This document shows positions 41,956-49,240 of a DNA stretch of 49,240 nucleotides, in pieces. The notes under the pieces are model-generated. The model was given only the letters and a program-made list of their open reading frames with translations. It was not told the DNA's origin and made no database searches. Source of the DNA: Oscillospiraceae bacterium (GTDB lineage: Bacteria > Bacillota > Clostridia > Oscillospirales > UBA929). The position numbers were made by a program, and so were the translations under genes. Where the stretch lies: contig JAIRWH010000023.1 in NCBI GenBank assembly GCA_031253545.1, positions 1 through 49,240 on the forward strand, in the 5' to 3' direction. Every line of letters begins with the position of its first letter. The stretch's first letter is position 1.

Positions 41956-42009
41956 ATTATACACCGCAATAATAAAACGCCGATAAAGAAACAATAAAGT
42001 TTTTATAAA
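41956..42009 (-). promoter_or_regulatory. Promoter of the six-gene operon with four direct repeats at 11-bp spacing
   Basis: On the minus strand the -10 is a consensus TATAAT (41956-41961), while no acceptable -35 exists at 16-18 bp. In its place and upstream lie four TTTAT pentamers at exactly 11-bp intervals (plus-strand ATAAA at 41972, 41983, 41994 and 42005). A weak -35 replaced by phased half-sites is the usual architecture of a promoter activated by an OmpR/PhoB-type regulator, and such a regulator is encoded in this operon. A/T-rich bending or an UP element is an alternative reading. Confidence 0.6.
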
Positions 42010-42130
42010 CTTTTCCCACCAACCCCGCGCTGCCCCCGTCCGCCGCCTATCGGCAGCTGCCGGCTATTATTCCCGCTCGCGTGGCGTGCCGTTATGCTTC
42101 GCGTAAATAGGTTTACCCACCGACAGCCAA

Positions 42131-43105
42131 TCACGGCGTTTGCGTGGCGATGGTGCCGTCGGGGGCGATGTCAAGCTCCATATGCTTGACGCAGCGCTTG
42201 TGCGATACGCCCCCGGAAAGCTCGCTGTCGTGGTAGAAGAGATACCATTTGCCCTCAAACTCCACTATTGAGTGGTGCGAAGTCCAACCGAGCACAGGCT
42301 CCAATATCCTGCCTTTGTAGGTAAACGGCCCCAACGGGCTGTCGCCCTCGGCATACACAAGGTAATGCGTGGTGCCCGTGGAATACGATAAATAGTATTT
42401 GCCGTTGTGCTTGTGCATCCACGGCCCCTCGAAGTAGCGCCTGTCTTCGTCCGCGCAGGTGAGCGGACGCCCATGTTCGTCGAGTATATCCGCCTGTCTC
42501 GGCGACGACTTAAAACCGAGCATATCGTCGCTCATCTCGGCGACCATTGGCGTAATGGCGGGCGCGTCGCCCAAAGAGCCTTGCTGGTGCGGCGCGGCGG
42601 GGTCATACACGCCGCTCTGCCAGCGTTCCAACTGGCCGCCCCATATACCCCCGAAATACATATACGAGCGCCCGTCGCCGTCGGTAAACACGGCGGGGTC
42701 TATGCTGAAGCTGCCGGGTATATACCCCGGCTCCGGGCGAAACGGCCCGGCGGGGTTCTCGCTCACCGCCACGCCTATGCGAAACACGCCTTCTTTGTCC
42801 TTTGCGGGGAAATATAGGTAGTACAGCCCGTTTTTACAGGCCGCGTCCGGCGCCCACATCTGGCGGCTTGCCCACGGCACGTCTTTCACATGGAGCGCCT
42901 CGCCGCAGTCCACGCACTCGGCCCCCGGCCTTTCCATGGACAGGACATGGTAATCGGTCATTTGGTATTGGTCGCCGTCGTCGTCGTCCGGCACATCCAA
43001 GTCCACATCATGCGAGGGGTAGATGTATATTTTGCCCGCGAATACGTGCGCCGACGGGTCGGCGGTGAAGATATGCCGCACTAACGGCTTCCTGAAACCT
43101 GACAT
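42131..43105 (-). CDS. Glycoside hydrolase family 43 protein
   Basis: A 324-residue five-bladed beta-propeller glycosidase of the GH43 type, a family acting on arabinosyl, xylosyl and related linkages. The three acidic residues fit TADPSAHVF (base, near residue 15), SIDPAVFTDGDGRSYMYFGG (middle Asp, near residue 135) and FEGPWMHKHNGKYYLSYS (acid, near residue 226), with the blade motif QMWAPDAACKNGLYYLYF. There is no signal peptide, so it should be cytoplasmic and act on imported oligosaccharides. It is divergent from the GH95 gene. The exact substrate cannot be read from the sequence. Confidence 0.92.
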   Translation of the reverse strand: MSGFRKPLVRHIFTADPSAHVFAGKIYIYPSHDVDLDVPDDDDGDQYQMTDYHVLSMERPGAECVDCGEALHVKDVPWASRQMWAPDAACKNGLYYLYFPAKDKEGVFRIGVAVSENPAGPFRPEPGYIPGSFSIDPAVFTDGDGRSYMYFGGIWGGQLERWQSGVYDPAAPHQQGSLGDAPAITPMVAEMSDDMLGFKSSPRQADILDEHGRPLTCADEDRRYFEGPWMHKHNGKYYLSYSTGTTHYLVYAEGDSPLGPFTYKGRILEPVLGWTSHHSIVEFEGKWYLFYHDSELSGGVSHKRCVKHMELDIAPDGTIATQTP

Positions 43106-43184
43106 TGACGCGCGACCTCCCGTTTTGTTTTATTCAAGCAACCGCCAAACCCCCGCGGCACCCGGCGCGCTCGCTTGTATTACC

Positions 43185-43213
43185 ATTGTGCGCCATAAAA
43201 GGCCGCTTGTCAA
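43185..43213 (-). promoter_or_regulatory. Promoter of the GH43 gene
   Basis: Minus-strand consensus TTGACA (43208-43213) and CACAAT (43185-43190) with a 17-bp spacer, about 80 bases before the GH43 start. Confidence 0.6.
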
Positions 43214-43235
43214 GCGCCCGCTCCCGCGCCTGTGC

Positions 43236-43264
43236 TTTATATCGCGGGCGAAATGGTGTATAAT
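43236..43264 (+). promoter_or_regulatory. Promoter of the GH95 gene
   Basis: Plus-strand consensus TATAAT (43259-43264), with only a weak TTTATA (43236-43241) at 17 bp upstream, 45 bases before the chosen TTG start. The poor -35 suggests dependence on an activator. The GH43 and GH95 promoters are back to back within 80 bp, so a single regulator could control both. Confidence 0.55.
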
Positions 43265-43309
43265 CATTTCACGCCGTATCCACACACAAAAAAGAAGGGA
43301 GTGCCGCGT

Positions 43310-45820
43310 TTGTCGGTCACACACGGCAAAGCGCCCGCAGCGCCGGGCGGCAACGGCTTGGCGTTGCTCTATGAGCGGCCCGCAGAAGTTTGGGAGAGCG
43401 AGGCGCTGCCGCTCGGTAACGGATTCATGGGCGCCATGGTGTTCGGCGGCGTGACCGAGGAGCGGGTGCAGCTCAACGAACATTCCCTGTGGTCGGGAGG
43501 GCCCGGTGCCTGCGCGGAATACAACGGCGGCCACAAAGGCGACCCGGAGCAAAACAGGGCCGCCCTGCGGCGGTTGCGCCGCAGGCTGCAGGAGCGCGCG
43601 GGCGCGGACGGCGGGTATACGCCCGCGAATACCGGCGGTTACGCCCCCATAGAGGAAGACCCGCGTACCGAGGCGCTCATAAGGCAACTCATGGGCGATA
43701 AAACGCACTTCGGAAGCTACCAATCGCTGTGCGACCTCTATATAGCCGACCGCCGCCCGGCAACGCCGTATGAAGATTACTCGCGCTCGCTCGATATATC
43801 CCGCGCCGTCATGAGCGTGCGCTACTCGCAAGGCGGCGTGAGCCATAGGCGCGAATACTTTATCTCGCACAAGCCCAATGTCTTGGCGATACGCCTGACG
43901 GCAAGCGCGCCGGGCGCCGTTTCGCGCCTTGTGCGCGTAACCTCGCCCCACGCGCGAAGCGCCGTTACCGCCGAAGGCTGCGCCGTCACGCTCACGGGTC
44001 GCCCCGACGGCCACGGCGAGGGCGGCCTGCGTTTCGCCCTGCGGTGCGTTGTGAGCGCCGAGGGCGGCGTTGTCGCGTCTTCGGACGGCGTTATCACGGT
44101 GGAGGGCGCGGACAGCGTGGTGCTGCTGCTCTCCGCCGCCACCAATTACGTTATGTGCATGGACGATTCTTTCAATTACTTCTCCCCCGATGACCCGCTT
44201 GACACAGTAAACGCCAACCTCGCCCTCGCCGGGCAAAGCGCCTTTGACGCGCTGCTCGATGGGCACATATCAGACCACAAAGCCATGTTCGGCAGGGTGA
44301 GCCTTACTCTCGGCGCGGCGGCAAATTGCCCGCGCAAACCCACCGACGGGCTGCTGCGCGGCTACGGCGGCGGCAACACCGCCGAGGAAGACCGCTATAT
44401 CGAAACGCTCCTCTACCAATACGGGCGCTATTTGCTCATATCCTCCTCGCGCCCGGGCGGCCTGCCCGCCAATCTGCAAGGCATATGGGCGGACGGGCTC
44501 AACCCGCCCTGGGATTCGGACTACCACACCAACATCAACCTGCAAATGAACTATTGGCTCGCCCTGCCATCCAACCTGCCGGAATGCCACCTGCCGCTTA
44601 TCGAATACACCAAAAGCCTCGCGCCGCGCGGCATGCTCACGGCAAATCGGTATTACTGCCGCCCCGACGGCGGCCCCGCGCGCGGCTGGGTGACAGGCCA
44701 CGAAAACAATATCTGGGGTCACACGGCTCCCGGCGAATGGTATTGGGGTTTCTTCGCCCCGGAAGCCGCCGCGTGGCTCTGCGCGGATATATGGCGGCAC
44801 TACGCCTATACGCGGGACAAGGTCTTTTTGGCGGAAAACTACGACACGCTGCTGCAAGCCGCCCTGTTTTGGACGGACACGCTCTGTGTGGACGAGCGCG
44901 ACGGCACCTACGCGGCCAACCCCTCATATTCCCCGGAACACGGCCCGTACACCGTTGGAGCCACATTCACGCAGGGGGTTATATGGGAGCTGTTCCACGC
45001 CGTAATCGCCGCCTCGGAAGCGTTGGGTCGCTCCGCAAGCGAAGAAATCGCCCAAATAAAAGAGCGCATGGCAAACCTTTCCATGCCGTCTATCGGCAAA
45101 GGCGGGCAATTCATGGAATGGAAAGACGAAATACCCTTGGACTTCCTCGGCACAGACAGCCCCGTTTCGCCCGTAAAGCACCGCCATTGCAACCACCTCT
45201 TTTGGTTGCACCCGGGCAGCTTCGTCATACCCAAACGCGAGGGCGCGCCTTACGGTTACGGCGAATACGCCCTCGCCATAAGGCAAACGCTCGATACGCG
45301 CGGCGACGAAGGGCCCGGCTGGAGCAGGGCGTGGAAGCTCAACCTTTGGGCAAGGCTGCGCGACGGCAACAGGGCGCACTCCCTGTTGCGCGGCTTTATA
45401 AAAGACACACTCCTGCCCAATCTCTTTTCCACCCACCCGCCCTTCCAAATAGACGGCAACTTCGGCGCGGCCGCCGGCATTGCGGAAATGCTGCTCCAAA
45501 GCCACGACGCGGGCATAGACCTGTTGCCCGCGCTACCGGAGGCGTGGCGCGAGGGCAGCGTGAGCGGGCTGCGCGCCGAAGGCGGCTTCGAGGTGAACTT
45601 AGTTTGGAGCGGCGGCGCGCTCAGACATGCCACCCTGCGCTCTTGCGCGCCCCGCGCCGCGCGGCTCACCCTCCGTTACCCCGGCATATCCGCCATGCCC
45701 GTGACCGACGGCGGCGGCGGCACGGTGGATACGGATATACTCAGCCCCGGCACGCTTTGCCTCACGACCGAGCCGGGAGAAACATATCACGCGGGCGCTC
45801 GCCCGCCGAAAGGAGAGTAA
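43310..45820 (+). CDS. Glycoside hydrolase family 95 protein, probable alpha-L-fucosidase or galactosidase
   Basis: An 836-residue GH95 enzyme. The N-terminal domain has the family motif [17 protein letters not shown] near residue 38. The (alpha/alpha)6 barrel contains [19 protein letters not shown] and NLQMNYW, which hold the two catalytic Asn of characterised 1,2-alpha-L-fucosidases, then NPSYSPEHG with the acidic residue, and [16 protein letters not shown] with the conserved Asp. GH95 members remove alpha-1,2-fucose or alpha-L-galactose from plant or host glycans by inversion. I chose the TTG at 43310 because AAGGGAG lies 7 bases upstream. There is no signal peptide, so it is presumably cytoplasmic. 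Confidence 0.93.
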   Translation: MSVTHGKAPAAPGGNGLALLYERPAEVWESEALPLGNGFMGAMVFGGVTEERVQLNEHSLWSGGPGACAEYNGGHKGDPEQNRAALRRLRRRLQERAGADGGYTPANTGGYAPIEEDPRTEALIRQLMGDKTHFGSYQSLCDLYIADRRPATPYEDYSRSLDISRAVMSVRYSQGGVSHRREYFISHKPNVLAIRLTASAPGAVSRLVRVTSPHARSAVTAEGCAVTLTGRPDGHGEGGLRFALRCVVSAEGGVVASSDGVITVEGADSVVLLLSAATNYVMCMDDSFNYFSPDDPLDTVNANLALAGQSAFDALLDGHISDHKAMFGRVSLTLGAAANCPRKPTDGLLRGYGGGNTAEEDRYIETLLYQYGRYLLISSSRPGGLPANLQGIWADGLNPPWDSDYHTNINLQMNYWLALPSNLPECHLPLIEYTKSLAPRGMLTANRYYCRPDGGPARGWVTGHENNIWGHTAPGEWYWGFFAPEAAAWLCADIWRHYAYTRDKVFLAENYDTLLQAALFWTDTLCVDERDGTYAANPSYSPEHGPYTVGATFTQGVIWELFHAVIAASEALGRSASEEIAQIKERMANLSMPSIGKGGQFMEWKDEIPLDFLGTDSPVSPVKHRHCNHLFWLHPGSFVIPKREGAPYGYGEYALAIRQTLDTRGDEGPGWSRAWKLNLWARLRDGNRAHSLLRGFIKDTLLPNLFSTHPPFQIDGNFGAAAGIAEMLLQSHDAGIDLLPALPEAWREGSVSGLRAEGGFEVNLVWSGGALRHATLRSCAPRAARLTLRYPGISAMPVTDGGGGTVDTDILSPGTLCLTTEPGETYHAGARPPKGE

Positions 45821-45823
45821 CCC

Positions 45824-46006
45824 ATGAGCAATCTTGCTTTGTTTGCCGCGCGCCTTTCCGCCGACCTACCCGCGCCCGCCGACCCGCCCGCCTCCGCCGC
45901 CCCTGAAGGCATGTGGCTCTGGTTTGCGATTAGCACGGGCATCATCGTCTGCTTTCTGCTCATTCGCCGCCTTGTGGCCAAATATAAGGGCAAGCCGCGC
46001 GAATAA
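45824..46006 (+). CDS. Small single-pass membrane protein
   Basis: A 60-residue protein with an Ala/Pro-rich N-terminus, one hydrophobic helix (MWLWFAISTGIIVCFLLI) and a short basic C-terminus (RRLVAKYKGKPRE), suggesting an N-out, C-in anchor. AAGGAG lies 9-10 bases before the ATG, and the gene begins 3 bases after the GH95 stop, so it is translated as part of that operon. No family recognised. It may be a small transport or regulatory subunit, though nothing in the sequence shows this. Confidence 0.7.
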   Translation: MSNLALFAARLSADLPAPADPPASAAPEGMWLWFAISTGIIVCFLLIRRLVAKYKGKPRE

Positions 46007-46050
46007 TTGTGAACACGCTGTAAACATTGTGTACGCATTGTAAACTTTTC
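46007..46050 (+). promoter_or_regulatory. Tandem TTGTrwAC repeats upstream of the fused ABC transporter gene
   Basis: Four related octamers, TTGTGAAC (46007), CTGTAAAC (46018), TTGTGTAC (46027) and TTGTAAAC (46038), recur at 9-11 bp intervals, just upstream of the promoter. Near-helical spacing suggests a tandem regulator site on one face of the DNA, comparable with the arrays at 41972-42009 and 48744-48776. Confidence 0.5.
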
Positions 46051-46051
46051 C

Positions 46052-46089
46052 CCCCGCCGCTTTTCAGCGCGGCGGGGCTGTGCTATACT
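46052..46089 (+). promoter_or_regulatory. Promoter of the fused ABC transporter gene, overlapping a GC hairpin
   Basis: TTTTCA (46061-46066) and TATACT (46084-46089) with a 17-bp spacer. The -35 lies in the loop of an inverted repeat with 9-base arms (CCCCGCCGC at 46052-46060, GCGGCGGGG at 46069-46077). The hairpin has no T tail; it could end transcription from the GH95 operon weakly or be an operator. Confidence 0.55.
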
Positions 46090-46124
46090 CAGCCTTACGG
46101 TTTTGAGAGAAAGGGGTCAAGGCT

Positions 46125-48725
46125 ATGCTGCTGCTGAAAAACATTACCAAAGACTACATCGTGGGGCCCGCGAAGGTGGAAGCTCTGCGCGGGCTGAGCC
46201 TCGCGTTCCGCACATCGGAATTCGTATCCGTGCTCGGCCCGTCCGGCTGCGGGAAAACCACCCTGCTCAACCTGCTCGGCGGATTGGACCGCTACACCGC
46301 AGGCGACATCATCATCGGAGGCAAATCCACCAAAGACTTCACCGAACGCGACTGGGACACCTACCGCAACAGGCGTATCGGCTTCGTGTTCCAAAACTAC
46401 AACCTCATACCCCACCAAAGCGTGCTCTCCAATGTGGAACTGGCGCTCACGCTCTCCGGCGTGTCGCGCTCGGAGCGCCGTTCCCGCGCCGTGTCGGTGC
46501 TTGAACGCGTGGGCTTGGGCGACCAACTTTCCAAAAAGCCCACCCAAATGTCCGGCGGGCAAATGCAGCGCGTGGCAATCGCGCGCGCCTTGGTCAACAA
46601 CCCCGATATACTCATGGCCGACGAACCCACCGGGGCGCTTGATTCCGAAAACAGCGTACAGGTCATGGAAATCTTGAAAGAGATTGCCAAAGACCGCCTT
46701 GTGATATTGGTCACGCATAACTCCGACCTTGCCGAACGCTACTCCACGCGCACCATAAAACTCTTAGACGGCAAAATCACCGACGACAGCGACCCCTACG
46801 ACCCCGGCGACGCAAAGACCGCGAAGGCCGCAAAAAGCGAACGCCGCGCCAAGACCTCCATGTCCTTCCTCACGGCGCTCTCGCTTTCCACCAATAACCT
46901 CCTCACCAAGAAAACACGCACGTTTATGACGGCGTTCGCGGGCAGCATAGGCATTATAGGCATCGCGCTCATACTCGCGCTCTCAAGCGGCTTTCAGCGG
47001 TACATAGACCGCATGCAGGAGGACACGCTCTCCACATATCCGCTCACCATCGAGCAGACCACCACCGACCTCACGAGTATGCTCAACGCCATGAGCGCCG
47101 TGCGGCAGCGCGAGGAACACCCGCTTGACAAAGTATATTCCGGCAACATCATGACGAAAATGGTGGAAACCATGCTCAAACAGATTGACACCAACGACCT
47201 CGCCTCGTTTAAGGTATACTTAGACGACCACGAAACCGCCCTGCGCCCCTGGGTAAACGACATCAAATACTCCTACAACCTCCACCTCAATATATTCGCC
47301 GCCGATTACGAAGACGAAATCACTCGCGTGAACCCCTTCCGCCTCTTTGAGTCCTCCGGCATGGGAAACGGCGTGGATTATTCCTCCATGTCCGGCATGG
47401 GCATGACGGGCGGCGGCGTGGAAATCTGGTCGGAAATGCTCGACAACGAGCAGCTGCTCACCGCCCAGTTTGAGCTACTCGCGGGAGAGTGGCCGGACGA
47501 GTGGAACGAGGTGGTGCTTGTGGTGGACGAACACAACGAGATTACCGACTTTTCCATGTACGCGCTCGGCCTCAAAGACGCCTCGGAGATAGACGAAATG
47601 TTTAAGGCGTTCGTGACCCCCGGCACCGAATACACCGCGCCGGGGGTGACTGTGCTCACCTACGACGAGGTGCTGGCCATCACCTACCTGTATGTGCCGG
47701 AAACCTCGCTCTATAAGCGCGCGGGCGAAGGCTGGCTCGATATGCGCGACGACGACGCGTATATGAGGGAGCTGCTCGCCTCCGAAGCCGAGGTTATCCG
47801 CGTGACGGGCATACTGCGCCCCGCCGAAGACGTGGAGATGACCTCCATCGGCAGCACGGTGGGCTACCTGAAGCTGCTCACCGAGCACCTTGTGGAGGTG
47901 GCGGCGGAAGCGGACATAGTGCGTGCCCAGCTTGCCGCGCCGGACACGGACGTGTTCACGGGCAAGCCATTCGCCGCAGAGGGGGAGGCGGAGCCGCCCT
48001 TCGACATCTCAAGCCTTCCCCCGGAGCAGCAGGCGTGGCTTGCCACACTGAGCGAGGAGGAACGCGCGGAGCTTATCAGGAGCTTCTCCCCCACCTCCTC
48101 GGCCACATACGAGGGCAACATGGCCAAGTTCGGCGCGCTCTCGCTCGACGACCCCTCCTCCATAGCCATATACCCCGTGGACTTTGCCTCGAAGGAAAGC
48201 ATTACGGAGTTTATATCCGACTACAATAAATCCGTCACAGACAGCGGCCACGAGGAGCTTGTCATCCACTACACCGACTTCATAGGCCTGCTCCTGAGCT
48301 CCGTCAGCTCGATTATCAACGCCATCAGCTATGTGCTCATCGCCTTTGTGGGTATCTCCCTTGTGGTCTCCTCCATCATGATTGGCATTATCACCTATGT
48401 GTCCGTGCTTGAGCGCACCAAGGAAATCGGCATACTCAAAGCCATCGGCGCGAGCGCGAAGGACATCTCCCGCGTGTTTAACGCCGAAACGCTCATCGTG
48501 GGCTTCACGGCCGGCGCGCTCGGCATATTGGTCACCCTGTTGCTTTGCATACCCGCCAACGCCATCATCAAAAACCTCACCGACGTGGGAGGTATCGCCG
48601 CCCTGCCGCTCCTCGGCGGCGTGGTGCTCGTGGCTCTGAGCATGGGTCTCACGTTGCTCGCCGGGCTTATCCCCTCGCGTATCGCCGCCCGCAAAGACCC
48701 TGTGGAGGCGCTCAGAAGCGAGTAG
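46125..48725 (+). CDS. Fused ABC transporter, ATPase plus FtsX/MacB-like permease
   Basis: An 866-residue fusion. The N-terminal ~225 residues form a LolD/MacB-type ATPase: Walker A GPSGCGKTT near residue 39, Q loop FVFQNYNLIPHQ, signature QMSGGQMQRVAIARAL, Walker B ILMADEPTGALDSE and switch VTHNSDLAERY. After a charged linker comes a membrane helix (near residues 260-285), then about 430 residues of extracytoplasmic sequence, and three C-terminal helices of an FtsX-like domain (VLIAFVGISLVVSSIMIGII, ERTKEIGILKAIGAS). Such exporters act mechanically on envelope substrates or peptides rather than importing sugars. The order of domains within one chain is common in Gram-positive genomes. A promoter and repeat array precede it. 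Confidence 0.92.
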   Translation: MLLLKNITKDYIVGPAKVEALRGLSLAFRTSEFVSVLGPSGCGKTTLLNLLGGLDRYTAGDIIIGGKSTKDFTERDWDTYRNRRIGFVFQNYNLIPHQSVLSNVELALTLSGVSRSERRSRAVSVLERVGLGDQLSKKPTQMSGGQMQRVAIARALVNNPDILMADEPTGALDSENSVQVMEILKEIAKDRLVILVTHNSDLAERYSTRTIKLLDGKITDDSDPYDPGDAKTAKAAKSERRAKTSMSFLTALSLSTNNLLTKKTRTFMTAFAGSIGIIGIALILALSSGFQRYIDRMQEDTLSTYPLTIEQTTTDLTSMLNAMSAVRQREEHPLDKVYSGNIMTKMVETMLKQIDTNDLASFKVYLDDHETALRPWVNDIKYSYNLHLNIFAADYEDEITRVNPFRLFESSGMGNGVDYSSMSGMGMTGGGVEIWSEMLDNEQLLTAQFELLAGEWPDEWNEVVLVVDEHNEITDFSMYALGLKDASEIDEMFKAFVTPGTEYTAPGVTVLTYDEVLAITYLYVPETSLYKRAGEGWLDMRDDDAYMRELLASEAEVIRVTGILRPAEDVEMTSIGSTVGYLKLLTEHLVEVAAEADIVRAQLAAPDTDVFTGKPFAAEGEAEPPFDISSLPPEQQAWLATLSEEERAELIRSFSPTSSATYEGNMAKFGALSLDDPSSIAIYPVDFASKESITEFISDYNKSVTDSGHEELVIHYTDFIGLLLSSVSSIINAISYVLIAFVGISLVVSSIMIGIITYVSVLERTKEIGILKAIGASAKDISRVFNAETLIVGFTAGALGILVTLLLCIPANAIIKNLTDVGGIAALPLLGGVVLVALSMGLTLLAGLIPSRIAARKDPVEALRSE

Positions 48726-48743
48726 GCGCAAGGCGTTTGTTCA

Positions 48744-48776
48744 TTTGGTAAAGAGTTTGTAAATATTTTGTAAAAA
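48744..48776 (+). promoter_or_regulatory. Three direct 11-bp repeats upstream of the solute-binding protein gene
   Basis: Consecutive 11-mers TTTGGTAAAGA (48744), GTTTGTAAATA (48755) and TTTTGTAAAAA (48766) share the core TTTGnnAAA/TTTGTAAA at one helical turn spacing and end 5 bp before the -35 of the next promoter. This could be a tandem regulator site or a phased UP element. Confidence 0.5.
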
Positions 48777-48781
48777 AGGGC

Positions 48782-48810
48782 TTGCAAAGCGCGGCGCGGT
48801 GTGCTACAAT
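48782..48810 (+). promoter_or_regulatory. SigA-type promoter of the solute-binding protein gene
   Basis: TTGCAA (48782-48787) and TACAAT (48805-48810) with a 17-bp spacer, about 80 bases before the start codon. Confidence 0.7.
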
Positions 48811-48892
48811 AGCTTTGGGTCAAGGCTGCCCGCGTTTTGCGACCGCGTTGACGCGGCGCGGCCGACACAATCTATTTTGGAGGGTAAAAGGT

Positions 48893-49240
48893 ATGAAAAA
48901 ACGCACAATCCGTATCGCCTCGCTGCTCCTCGCGCTCACGTTCTGCCTCGGCCTCATGGCCGGCTGCAAAAACAACAGCGATTCCCCGGGCGGCACCACG
49001 GCGGAGAAGACCATCAACGTCTGGTCCTTTACCGATGAAGTCCCCAACATGATCAACAAGTACAAAGAGCTCAACCCCAGCTTCCCCTATAACTTCAACA
49101 TCACCATCATCGCCACCACCCACGGGGCCTACCAGCCCGCCCTCGACCAAGCCCTCGGCGGCTCCGGCGGCCAGTCGCCCGACATCTACACGGCGGAAGC
49201 CGCGTTCGTGCTCAAGTATTCCCAAGGCGACGCGAAGGAC
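48893..49240 (+). CDS. Extracellular solute-binding lipoprotein (family 1), cut off by the window end
   Basis: The first 116 codons of a sugar-type ABC transporter binding protein. The lipoprotein signal peptide (MKKRTIRIASLLLALTFC) ends in the lipobox LMAGC, with Cys25 as the predicted lipidation site, and is followed by a Ser/Gly/Thr linker. The mature start INVWSFTDEVPNMINKYKELNP is typical of family 1 carbohydrate-binding proteins. GGAGG lies about 11 bases before the ATG at 48893. Partner permeases would lie beyond the window. It could supply oligosaccharides for the nearby cytoplasmic glycosidases, which is inference from proximity. Confidence 0.9.
   Translation, partial: MKKRTIRIASLLLALTFCLGLMAGCKNNSDSPGGTTAEKTINVWSFTDEVPNMINKYKELNPSFPYNFNITIIATTHGAYQPALDQALGGSGGQSPDIYTAEAAFVLKYSQGDAKD

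Noticed and set aside
43130-44266. 378-codon minus-strand frame opposite the GH95 gene
   Set aside because: It lies antisense to the conserved N-terminal GH95 domain and has no recognisable domain.
1-49240. CRISPR arrays, tRNA genes, rRNA genes, insertion sequences
   Set aside because: No regularly spaced long repeats, tRNA-like CCA ends with T-loop motifs, rRNA stretches or transposase signatures were found on either strand.

Overview
The window is a GC-rich (roughly 60%) chromosomal stretch from a Gram-positive, Clostridia-like bacterium, probably an uncultured or metagenome-assembled genome. The main pointers are a SCIFF ribosomal peptide with its radical-SAM maturase, an HPr carrying both His15 and Ser46, a meso-DAP-type MurE, an mraZ-led dcw cluster, a UPF0210/ACT gene pair, and several TTG/GTG starts that sit behind strong GGAGG-type ribosome binding sites. 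No tRNA, rRNA, CRISPR array, insertion sequence or prophage gene was recognised. The window begins inside ftsZ at a poly-G (poly-C on the coding strand) run and ends inside a solute-binding lipoprotein gene.

Layout. (1) 1-10.8 kb, minus strand: a reduced division and cell wall cluster, mraZ-rsmH-ftsL-pbp-murE-mraY-ftsW-murG-ftsQ, then ftsZ from its own promoter. murF, murD and ftsA are absent from it; murC lies at 30-31.3 kb. (2) 11-14.7 kb, minus: ptsH-uvrC-rsmD-coaD plus a coiled-coil protein gene. (3) 14.9-21.1 kb, plus: a tightly coupled four-gene cassette of a SWIM zinc-finger protein, a helical protein of unknown function, a MoxR-type AAA+ ATPase, and a 1049-residue fusion of a putative TraB/ChaN-like domain to a VWA domain. 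This is the best candidate here for a poorly described system. (4) 21.1-26.5 kb, minus: proC-xerD-DUF624-membrane protein-radA-AAC(3)-like, from a promoter with a perfect 25-bp palindrome upstream. (5) 26.7-28.5 kb, minus: yajC-scfA-scfB, the SCIFF thioether-peptide locus; scfA is only 59 codons long. (6) 29-35.7 kb: mreB, murC, metA, tadA, UPF0210, ACT-domain protein, an orphan cheW and a MazG-like gene. (7) 35.8-41.9 kb, minus: an apparent six-gene operon of two paralogous exported proteins, an ABC ATPase, an ABC permease, a histidine kinase and an OmpR-type response regulator. Its promoter carries four direct repeats exactly 11 bp apart. (8) 42.1-49.2 kb: divergent GH43 and GH95 glycosidases, a 60-residue membrane protein, a fused ABC ATPase/permease, and the start of a sugar-type solute-binding lipoprotein.

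How the genes fit together. Much of the window serves envelope growth: lipid-linked precursor synthesis (murC, murE, mraY, murG), septal synthesis (ftsW, pbp, ftsL, ftsQ, ftsZ) and elongation (mreB). The 36-42 kb operon looks like a self-regulated envelope-sensing and transport module. Similar A/T-rich repeats with about 11-bp phasing precede the fused ABC transporter and the solute-binding protein, so these loci may share a regulator; DNA bending or UP elements are the alternative explanation. The two glycosidases lack visible signal peptides and probably act on imported oligosaccharides.

All assignments come from reading motifs by eye. No database search was run.
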